This document shows, one piece after another, positions 1 through 8,720 of a stretch of 64,000 nt of DNA. The DNA comes from Glycine soja (taxonomy: Eukaryota > Streptophyta > Magnoliopsida > Fabales > Fabaceae), in assembly GCF_004193775.1 (NCBI RefSeq), contig NC_041008.1, positions 43,929,136 to 43,993,135 on the forward strand, written 5' to 3'. The notes under the pieces were generated by a model. It did no database searches and had not been told where the DNA came from. It was given only the letters and a program-made list of their open reading frames with translations. A program made the position numbers and the translations under genes. How positions within the stretch are numbered: the first letter of the stretch is position 1; each line of letters starts with the position of its first letter.

Positions 1-81
1 ATATAATTTAAAAAAGAATAATGGATATAATATTCTAGAGACCCATGCACTCATTTACGGTACCTTCATATTTTGGTACAG

Positions 82-1332
82 GCACTTTTGCATTCTTCCC
101 ACATGTATCATGAGGCTAAACATGCATTTGCCAACCATGGGGTCAAGTTTTCATCTGTCGAGGTTGATTTGCCAGCCATGATGGCCCAAAAAGATAAAGC
201 AGTTTCTAATCTTACCAAGGGTATTGAAGGTCTATTCAAGAAAAACAAGGTAAACTATGTCAAAGGTTATGGCAAATTAGTTTCACCATCTGAGGTCTCT
301 GTGGACACCACTGAAGGTGGAAATACTGTTGTGAAAGGCAAGCATATTATAATTGCCACTGGCTCGGATGTGAAATCTCTGCCTGGGATCACTATTGATG
401 AAAAGAAAGTTGTTTCATCAACGGGAGCTCTTGCTTTGACTGAAATCCCCAAGAGACTCATAGTCATTGGGGCAGGCTACATTGGGCTGGAAATGGGCTC
501 AGTATGGGGCCGACTTGGCTCCGAGATAACAGTTGTTGAGTTTGCATCGGAGATTGTTCCAACCATGGATGCGGAGGTCCGGAAGCAGTTTCAGCGTTCT
601 CTTGAGAAGCAAGGCATGAAATTCAAGCTGAAGACTAAGGTGGTTGGAGTTGATACTTCTGGGGATGGTGTGAAGCTAACTCTTGAACCAGCAGCTGGTG
701 GTGATCAGACTACACTTGAAGCAGATGTTGTCCTGGTATCTGCTGGTAGGACCCCATTCACTGCCGAACTTGGGTTGGACAAGATAGGAGTTGAAACTGA
801 CAAGATTGGACGGATTTTGGTAAATGAAAGATTTGCCACAAATGTCTCTGGTGTTTATGCAATTGGAGATGTAATTCCAGGCCCAATGTTGGCACACAAG
901 GCGGAAGAAGATGGTGTTGCTTGTGTTGAGTACATAGCTGGTAAGGTTGGTCATGTGGATTATGACAAAGTCCCTGGCGTTGTCTATACAATGCCCGAGG
1001 TTGCATCTGTTGGGAAGACAGAGGAGCAGGTGAAGGAACTTGGAGTTGAATACCGTGTTGGCAAGTTCCCATTCCTGGCTAATAGCAGAGCTAAGGCAAT
1101 TGACAATGCTGAAGGACTGGTGAAGATATTGGCTGAAAAGGAGACAGACAAGATATTGGGAGTGCACATTATGGCGCCCAATGCAGGAGAGCTTATTCAT
1201 GAAGCTGCAATAGCACTACAGTATGATGCATCAAGTGAGGACATTGCACGTGTGTGCCATGCACATCCAACAATGAGCGAGGCTGTGAAAGAAGCCGCAA
1301 TGGCCACTTATGACAAGCCCATTCACATCTAA
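82..1332 (+). CDS. LPD: Mitochondrial dihydrolipoyl dehydrogenase (E3), last exon, 5' partial
   Basis: This flavoprotein reoxidises dihydrolipoamide to lipoamide with NAD+. It is the shared E3 subunit of the pyruvate, 2-oxoglutarate and branched-chain dehydrogenases, and the L protein of glycine decarboxylase, in the mitochondrial matrix. The exon opens after a splice acceptor (TTTGGTACAG, ending at 81) and runs 416 codons to TAA at 1330-1332. Visible marks are the NAD-binding VIGAGYIGLEMG (about 463-498), the second FAD motif VYAIGD (about 853-870), the dimer-interface stretch PEVASVG and the C-terminal HAHPTMSEA carrying the catalytic His-Glu pair. The sequence closely resembles the pea enzyme as I recall it (about 501 residues). 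So roughly 85 N-terminal residues are missing: the presequence, the first FAD motif and the redox-active disulfide ending CIPSK. They must lie in upstream exon(s) left of the window. The MYTMPEV stretch has Met where I recall Asn in pea, a minor change. Confidence 0.96.
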   Translation, partial: ALLHSSHMYHEAKHAFANHGVKFSSVEVDLPAMMAQKDKAVSNLTKGIEGLFKKNKVNYVKGYGKLVSPSEVSVDTTEGGNTVVKGKHIIIATGSDVKSLPGITIDEKKVVSSTGALALTEIPKRLIVIGAGYIGLEMGSVWGRLGSEITVVEFASEIVPTMDAEVRKQFQRSLEKQGMKFKLKTKVVGVDTSGDGVKLTLEPAAGGDQTTLEADVVLVSAGRTPFTAELGLDKIGVETDKIGRILVNERFATNVSGVYAIGDVIPGPMLAHKAEEDGVACVEYIAGKVGHVDYDKVPGVVYTMPEVASVGKTEEQVKELGVEYRVGKFPFLANSRAKAIDNAEGLVKILAEKETDKILGVHIMAPNAGELIHEAAIALQYDASSEDIARVCHAHPTMSEAVKEAAMATYDKPIHI

Positions 1333-1545
1333 AGAGACGGTTGCTACTTTCTTCTTGTTATCATTTTTGTCCAAGAATTTTACAATGACTTGGAGATGAT
1401 ACCACCTCTGTTAAATTTAGATTCAGATTTTTAAATGCAAATTAGCCCCTTGTTTACTTGTTTGCATAATAAGAGGAATGGTTGTGTTGTTCTTATCCTT
1501 GTTGAATAATATATATATCTCCCCTTCTCTCTGGGACAATATTGT
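1333..1545 (+). other. 3' UTR of the dihydrolipoyl dehydrogenase gene
   Basis: AT-rich sequence follows the stop codon, with T-rich stretches and an AATAATATATATAT block near 1505 that could act as a near-upstream polyadenylation element. The exact cleavage site is not visible. Confidence 0.5.
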
Positions 1546-2987
1546 AATTCTGACAGGGTGAAGACAACTTAATGGAAGTGTGGGACGGTTTTGATTAAAC
1601 ACATTGTTGGGTATTTATAAATTATTTATCAATTAATTTCTTCTCATGAGCAGGAATTCTTGCATGAGCAGGACATTTACTGGCACAAACAAGATCGAGG
1701 ACTCTTGGAGTAACTTTAAAAGAGTTCATTTTCATCATTCGTTTTTTCAAAATTTAATGGTTGTAAAGAGTTACCATTTCGATCAATAGATTTTAAAAAA
1801 ATAAATGATGAGGATAAAGAGTTATTCTTGGATCATTAGATTTTAAAAAAGTAAATGATGAGGATAAAGAGTTATTCTTCTAGTTACTTTTGGAGTAATT
1901 TAATCACTAAGTAATAAAAAGGTGATGAAGCATGTTATCTTGAGTTCATGATTAGTTTTATGCATGAAGTATTTTACTCGTCTCCAAGTAATACACGGAA
2001 ATTGAAATGTTTCACCGGAGTAAATTTCAATGCAACGAAAGCCATCATCATTGGATAAGATAAATAGAGTGATTGAATTGCTTTAAATAATCTGCAATAG
2101 CATTAGTAGAGGATTGGTATGTTATTACGATATCTTGTGGTTGAAACTAGATCAAAATTATGCTCCGGTATAACTTAAAGAGGAAAAATAAAATTCCGTG
2201 TAGATGCGCTACAAACCTCGTCCAGAGCCCAACTTAAATGCCCGTTAAATTTTAAAATAAGGACACGAGTACAAAAATTTGAATGCATTAAACTTGAGAA
2301 ATTTCTTCAACACCTAACAATTAAAGTGAATTGGTCAAATTATGGTCCTTTACTTAAAATTAAAATAAATCCATCCCTTCCCTTCCTTGTGTTTCAGCAT
2401 TCGTTCTCCCTGTTGTGCTCCTGCAAGTCTCTCTCCCCCATTCATCCCTCCATTCATCTTTATCATTCTATAGATCATCTTTTGGTAGTGTTGTCTCTCA
2501 TTGTTGCCGTCGTTGTGAGTATTCTTATTTCCCAACCGTGTTTATTTAATTTTTACTGCGTTAAACCCATGTAAATTGTCAATCTGTGTGATCCATCCAG
2601 ATTGGTAATCCATACGGATTATACAGATTCTCAATTTGTATTTTTGTTTATTTTATATAAAAAAATATTAAAATATTTTTTCATAAAATAATTAAATATT
2701 TATTTATGAATTATTAAATAGTAATTTATAAAATATTTTAAACTAAATTGTAGTTTGATTTTGATGATATATTTTAGTTTGCTAGATTAATCATTTAATG
2801 TTAGTTTAATGTTTTTATTACCTTTGTTAAAATATACTATATACAGTAGGATTTTAGAAGATTTTTCAGTGAATTTGTTAGTTAGTTTTTGAGTAATAGA
2901 ATGAAAAAAAAATTGTTATGAAATATGAAATTCAACTATTATTTGAATGATGACATTAATTGTTATTATTGTTTAAATTTGTAGATT
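1546..2987. other. Intergenic DNA, no gene supported
   Basis: AT-rich spacer between the dehydrogenase gene and the PMD fragment. The only clear structure is the 50 bp tandem duplication at 1781-1880. A short open frame around 2326-2574 has low-complexity composition and no recognisable domain. Confidence 0.6.
1781..1880. repeat. 50 bp tandem duplication, two units
   Basis: Units 1781-1830 and 1831-1880 share GATCA..AGATTTTAAAAAA and AAATGATGAGGATAAAGAG and differ at about three positions. It is a small recent local duplication in intergenic DNA with no gene attached. Confidence 0.85.
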
Positions 2988-3795
2988 ATGATTAGAACCA
3001 AAGGATTGTGTTGGGCTTTAGACAGAGTTTTAGAAAAAGTCTTAGGTAAACAGGTTAGTGGTAATGAGGAAGAAGTCCCTCAACGTCGAAGGTCGACAAC
3101 ATCAACACGTAGAGAATGGACACTTGTAGCTGTTGCAGAGGATGTTGAGAATGTGGATGATACTGCTGACGAGATTCACGATTCAGTTACGGATCATGTA
3201 GGTATTGATATAAAGGGTTTTTCAGGCGGGTCCTAAGATACATTAGTGTTGACGGATTTTGCTTATCATGTGGTAGTCAAAGTTTGGACAGGAGAGATAG
3301 TTATTTGTTTAATTATATCATATTTGAATAACTATTTATCATTTTAATTTACCTAATTAATTTTAATTATTTGCAGGAACATACTGAGTCGAAGTTGGCT
3401 TTTCATGGAAAGAAAGTAGAGAAATTTAGAAGACCTACACTTGAGATTGAAGGCATAATGGTTGTTACAGGATTAAGTTCTCTCATTACATGTTCGTTGG
3501 AGACAGGTGACAAAAGACTTTTATCTGCTTTTGCGAAGAGGTGGCACAAGAAAATTAGTAGTTTCCCTTTACCGATAGGAGAGCTGACTATAACCCTCGA
3601 TGATATAGCATCCTTATTACATCTGTCGATTACAGGTGTCTTCCCTACCTTTGATGCTATTGATGTAGAGGAAGTTGTTGACTTGTTAGTTGAGTTGCTT
3701 GAAGCCAGTACACAAGAAGCAAAAGATGAGACTGAGCAATGCAAAATGACATATGTTCGCCTAGCCTGGTTAGGAGACATTTATCATAACAAATT
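2988..3795 (+). pseudogene. Plant mobile domain (PMD) gene fragment, phosphatase-7-long-form-like, degenerate
   Basis: Two blocks match the PMD family that databases often label 'serine/threonine-protein phosphatase 7 long form homolog', found in MULE and other transposons and in MAIN/MAIL1 genes. Block 1 (2988-3236) starts MIRTKGLCWALDRVLEKVLG and contains the low-complexity PQRRRSTTSTRREW region. An in-frame TAA at 3234-3236 interrupts it where the family has a Pro-Arg-Asp stretch, and the frame then continues as DTLVLTDFAYHVVVKVW. After a presumed intron (acceptor ATTTGCAG at about 3376) block 2 reads EHTESKLAFHGKKVEKF and then GELTITLDDIASLLHL, a PMD hallmark. Similarity ends near 3785-3795, where an oppositely oriented transposase fragment begins. 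The internal stop and the truncation make it a pseudogene. The family name is from memory of the motif set, but the motifs are distinctive. Confidence 0.85.
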
Positions 3796-4345
3796 GTTTT
3801 GTAAGTACTATCTATGAGAAATACCAAATTACAAGCATGGGTTAATTTCACTGCATCTGGATGACTCCAAAATATATCACATACAACATCTTCATCTTTC
3901 AATCTATGCCAATAAATATAATGATCGCGTTCAAGAAGTTTCATTAGTTGTTGCATTTCACTATTAGTGTCTCTTGTAGAAGAACAATATGCATATATTG
4001 TATTGTATACTTACTTTATTGTTGTACAAGTGTTGCATTGTGCTCCTTCAAAGTGAGAAGAATATTCTTTGGTTTGACCATTAACTTTTTCATATCAGCA
4101 ATAATAATTTTCCCATCCTTAGTCAGCCGACCAATATATAGATGTCCAACAAATGACTTAGTCAATGCATTATTATGACTCTCATATATTAACTTCATCA
4201 TCCACCCTTCACTTTTCAACACTGATTTCGCTCGCAACTTAAAAGAACACCCATATTTTCTATTGTCAGTCACCTCACTATCACCGTCACAACGAATGAG
4301 GAGATCATCCAAAATGGAGAATGATGTATGAAGAAAAAAAAACAA
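3796..4345 (-). pseudogene. FAR1-like MULE transposase fragment, degenerate
   Basis: On the minus strand, 4345 down to about 4016 reads KYGCSFKLRAKSV, HNNALTKSFVGHLYIGRLTK and MVKPKNILLTLKEHNA. This is the C-terminal part of the FAR1 DNA-binding region and the segment after it in FAR1-RELATED-SEQUENCE/MULE transposases. After a frame-shifted stretch (about 3960-4015) it resumes as MQQLMKLLERDHYIYWHRLK, DEDVVCDIFWSHPDA and LVFLIDSTYKT, the start of the MULE transposase domain. It stops abruptly near 3796, where the PMD fragment begins on the other strand. The catalytic acidic residues further downstream are absent. Both ends are truncated and at least one frame break is present, so it is non-functional. 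Confidence 0.85.
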
Positions 4346-4715
4346 AACGAATCAAAGAAGAAGAAATAAACACAAAATTTTTTCATGTATGTTGGGTGTA
4401 GGAAAATTTCTGTTGGATAAAGAAATTCTCCATGCGTGGGGGCTGATGACTGCCCAATGCCGAAAAGGTTAAGTTAGTAGGTGGCATCGTTCGACTGAAT
4501 AATATTTGTAGTTTAGTAGTGTCCTTAGACATAGGTAGGTAGACCATTGTAATTTCTTAAACAAAAAAATATTAAGTGGAATTAATTATATCATGCTGCA
4601 GTTACCTGTTGTTTCAGAGCAAAGTGGTTAGTAGCTGCTGAGCAATGAAGCTTTAGGCGCGATAGTTATAAGTACTAATATGTGTTTTTCCTTGAAGCTT
4701 AAATCTCAAATAAAC

Positions 4716-4768
<53 letters not shown>

Positions 4769-5300
4769 ATTTTTAAGCATATTGCAGAAGATACAAAACT
4801 TTTCTACATCGGTGATTGTCAAGGTACAGAATTAAAAAAATATCTTATATTTTTATTATGATTACAAAACCTATTAAACAAGCCGCACAAATATACAAAA
4901 GATCGAAGTTTAAGCTCTGCAGAAAATTTTAAAACATGACAATTTCTAAAGAATTATGTTCACAATCAGACCTTTGAAAATACCATCATCGAAGACAATA
5001 AAATAAAATAACTATTTAGCGACCGAGACTAAAAACATCACATAAAACTTAGATATTAATAATAACACCATACTATATTAGGTTTCGCATATGCACACGA
5101 TTTGTTATGTCTTGAAACTAAGTTCGAATTGCTTTGCAAGATAATCGTGTCCCGATATTTACTTTAGAGGAGAATTCAATCAGCCAAATAATGGACAGAC
5201 ACAAAATGAGTTCTTTGCAACTACCTTCAGCGAGTAGTGAATGTCTTCTGAGGCTCTCAAGGAACGGGAATGAACTAATGTCAGTCTAAAATTTATACTT
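4346..5300. other. Intergenic DNA with a TA microsatellite
   Basis: AT-rich spacer. It contains an uninterrupted AT dinucleotide run at about 4721-4764. No open frame or RNA gene is supported. Confidence 0.6.
4721..4764. repeat. (AT)n microsatellite
   Basis: About 22 uninterrupted AT dinucleotides in intergenic DNA. Confidence 0.95.
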
Positions 5301-5516
5301 GTTTCTCTCTAGCACCCTATTTTTACCCCCCACATATAGTACCATGTCATTGAAAAGCATTTCAAATCTCAAACCTCAAAATCCATCAATACCCCATTTA
5401 ATGTGATCAAAGGTCTTTTACCTCTTTTGAGAGACCAAGACCTTCCCAGGAACTATAACTCACTACAAAACCATACATAATTCTCCAAAGGTAGTAACTC
5501 CAGTCTTCAACTACCT

Positions 5517-7508
5517 TCAGTCATCCTCTTGCATATTATCTGGTCGCTTCCTGGATTGCAAAGCCAGTCGCGCATCTCTCTCACGCTCAAACTCACGGTA
5601 ATCTGCTCGCTGTAAGAAAGAAACCTTGTCCAAATACTGGTTAGAACTCTTCTTATAAGCATCAAGCTCTTCTTCCAGTCTCTTTTCTTCCTTAAATTCA
5701 CCCCAGTCCTTTTTGGTCTTATCCAGTACACTGAGCTTCTGTTTCTTCTTGATTTGTTCAAGGACAGTATCCACTGCAGAAGGTGGAGGAGCTTTGGCTC
5801 TTTCCATTGCCTCCTTTGAGTCAGAATCTACAAGCTTTTTAACTTCAATTTCTTGACCAGCAAAGTCCCGAACCTCAGTAATCTGATAAAGGAATGATTG
5901 GTTATCAACCAAGTTAAAATGCAAAGCAATTTAAATTTTCAAGTGGAAAATTTTGTGTATGTTATACTCAAATTGTGTTTGGCTTAACAATAGGCCCCCC
6001 TAGTACATTAAATTTTGAAACAGCGAGATACAAGCTAGAGCTAGTCTGGGTGTCTACATATTGAATTTGAAAATAATAAATAAAATAAAAATTCATAGCA
6101 CAAATTCTTTATATATATATATAATTTTTTCCTCTTTCATTTGGCTAATAGCTCAAAATTTTCCCATTTAAGCCAGATTAGCACACAACCCAAAAACAGG
6201 TGCAATGGATAGCAATATGCTTACCACAAGTTTCCCCCTGCTTGAGGCAGCCATGGCAGCATCATCTTTCACTGCTGCAAGAGCAGCAGCAGCAAGCTTC
6301 TTGGCTTCATCACTTGTACTGCTCTGCAGAATGCCAGGTCCATTCTTGGAAGCACCTTGCCCAAGGGATTCAGTTGCCTTCGGTGCCAAGGCCAAATAAG
6401 ACATCCAGTTCTATGTTCATAGTTATCAGGTTGACAGAAATTAAACTCCATAACAGTTAAAAGAGTTTTTATTTTACTTTTTTTTACAAAATGGCTTGAA
6501 GAAGAGAGCAACAGCAAGATCTTACAGATGATGTCTTCTTTGCAGTTTTTTTTGGAGCAGAATTAGGCTTGCTTGTAAATCTGTTGAGGGTCTTATTAGA
6601 TACTCCTTTATTCATTTGTTCCCACATGGCATCAACTTGAGATTTTATTTCTAGCAAGACATGGATCATGTGATGTGAGCAAGTTTATTCCCAACAAAAA
6701 AAATTAATCTCTACAACAGACACAATCATTACCAACGACAAACAAAAGTTTCAACATGCATATTGAAGCCAAAACCTCACCAGTATCATCCTGTTTTGCT
6801 TCCAGACTTGACCCTATGACAGGTTCTTTGACAGACTCAGCAGAACTCGCATTGACGGTATCTGAAACATAAAACCTGAATTGTGATTCAAAGCAGCAAC
6901 TCCATTTTATATCCACAAAAGAAAGAATTGGACAGTATATAATGATAAAAAAAACCACTTCAAAAACATATGACCACTGGCAATATTTGCTGGACTCCAT
7001 ATCTAGGATTAAAAAATAAAATAAAGTGTACTCAACCATGAAGACCCATGACGAAAAAATGAAGCTTTATTTACCATTACCTTTCCTCCATGTGTAAGTG
7101 TAGCATGCAAACTAGCTTGGACCTAAATCCAGATTACCTTATACAAAATGAAAGGGGAGTCTCCAACAATAGGCAATGCAAAAAACTAAAAAGAAGAAGA
7201 AGAAAAAACACAGAAAGAAGAAAAAAAAAAGAGCAACTACCAGGATATCAAACGTTAAAATAAATCAAGAAAGGGGAAAATATAGTGAATTAGGGTTTGC
7301 ACAGTAACCACGAGCATAAAAATCTAGTAAAAGAGTGAGAGTGTGTGGAAACAAGAATATAATTTTTTAAGACATGCATAATGAAGTGCGTAAATGAGAT
7401 TTGAGGCAAATCGAATTATAGCTGGGCATTGAGATTGAAAGGTGAAAAAGAGAATAAAGAATGAAAGGAATCTAAAAGAAAACAAAAGATTTTACCGGCG
7501 GAACTCAT
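5517..7508 (-). CDS. SWC5: SWC5 / bucentaur (BCNT, CFDP1) family protein, SWR1 complex subunit
   Basis: Five coding exons on the minus strand (5' to 3': 7508-7496, 6861-6781, 6650-6526, 6410-6225, 5882-5517) have GT-AG borders. They join in frame to 771 nt, 256 residues. The start MSSA lies in a 13 nt first exon; the stop is TGA at 5519-5517. The middle contains NKTLNRFTSKPNSAPKKTAK and NWMSYLALAPK, typical of plant members. The C-terminal BCNT domain (about residues 165-245) shows VRDFAGQEIEVKKLV, LDKTKKDWGEFKEEKRLEEE, YLDKVSFLQRADYREF and ERERDARL. Family knowledge: Swc5/CFDP1 is a subunit of the SWR1 remodeller, which exchanges H2A for H2A.Z in nucleosomes in the nucleus. The acidic and low-complexity N-terminal half fits the family's disordered histone-binding region. 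The gene is divergent from the RPS1 pseudogene, about 1.2 kb apart. Exon borders are my reading, not transcript-supported. Confidence 0.93.
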
Positions 7509-8252
7509 CTCTAACGCTGGCGGAGGAACACAACACAACGAAATCCCCTTTGGCTTTGCCCTCCCTTCCCTCTATACTCTTTGTAATCCTTCCATCTTAT
7601 TTTCCAGAATCGCCCTCTCAATTCCTCTATCCTTTTCGTCTTTTTAATTCTTATAAAAAAAATTATTCTTACTTTTTTTTTTTCCAGCATGACAATGGTG
7701 CCAAAGTATCTTATCACTGATTTTTATCTCAAAAAATTTGATTGTTGATCTTTAAGAAAATATATATCAATTTTGTTTTAAGAAATTGAACTCAGTACCT
7801 CTCATATTGAATAATTGATTTTTACTTCTTTTCAAGTTTTTTATTTATTTAATATATTTTATGTGAATATATTTTGTATAATACTATTATTATTACATTT
7901 TTACAATTTAATGATTATGTATTAACATATTAAAATAATTTCACATTTCATTCGATCATAAATTGATATAATTTTTAAAATAAATATTATAGAATAAATA
8001 ACTTATTATATTTGATGAATCAATGATTAAATAATATAAAATTATTTTACATTATTATAATATATAAGTTATTTTTTAATATTTGTATCTTATTTTTTAT
8101 TTTATGACAATATTACACTTTTAAAATAAATTGTATTTAAATAGTCATAAAATCACGATTGTGTCTAAGACTAAATGTGATCATTTTTTTTAGAAAATAA
8201 ATACAAGGGTGAAAACATCAATTTGAAAATACAAAAACTAAATCAACTATTG

Positions 8253-8315
<63 letters not shown>

Positions 8316-8720
8316 GAACTAATAACATTTTTTTTTCTTTTTCTTGCCTGATGCATAATTTGAGAGTACAAAAACTAAATCAACTGTTGATAAAAAATAT
8401 ACATGACTTAATAACACTTTTTTTTCTTGTGTGATACATAATTGTGGTTAAATATATAATTTTTTATATCATAAGTGATCGTAATAAATTCTTATATCAC
8501 TATATCAATCATCAAAATTAAAAACACCTCTCATAAATTGTTTTATAAAGATATTGAAATTTCTAATAATATTACTATATTAGTACATTATTTTTTTGAT
8601 AATAATTAGTAGTACTTTTTTAGCCTGACGCTAATAATTTTTAAAGAATAGCATGGTTTTAAAAAAAACAGTTATCCTTTTTGCAAAGTGAAAGGGGTGA
8701 GTGGGATCATTGCCATTGCC
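7509..8720. other. Divergent intergenic region between SWC5 and the RPS1 pseudogene
   Basis: This holds the 5' leader and promoter of SWC5 (minus strand, upstream of 7508) and the former promoter of the RPS1 copy. The part from 7740 is very AT-rich and contains a duplicated block with a long TA run at 8229-8452. No separate gene is visible. Confidence 0.6.
8229..8452. repeat. Imperfect direct repeat, one copy carrying a long (TA)n run
   Basis: The block ACAAAAACTAAATCAACT..TTGA..TACATGA.CT.AATAAC, followed by a T-rich stretch and TG.TACATAATT, occurs at 8229-8360 and again at 8368-8452. The first copy contains a TA run (about 8256-8312) at the place where the second has only AAAAAATA. This looks like a local duplication followed by microsatellite expansion in one copy. 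Confidence 0.75.

Noticed and set aside
676..1200. Long open frames on the minus strand opposite the dehydrogenase exon
   Set aside because: They are antisense shadows of a highly conserved coding exon, with no domain of their own.
2326..2574. 82-codon open frame on the plus strand
   Set aside because: Serine, leucine and histidine-rich low-complexity translation without domain or promoter context.
6200..6460. Plus-strand open frames over the SWC5 fourth exon
   Set aside because: Shadows of the minus-strand coding exon, whose splice borders and family motifs are clear.
7442..7720. 92-codon plus-strand open frame over the SWC5 start
   Set aside because: It overlaps the first exon and leader of SWC5 on the other strand, and the translation is low-complexity Lys, Ser and Phe.
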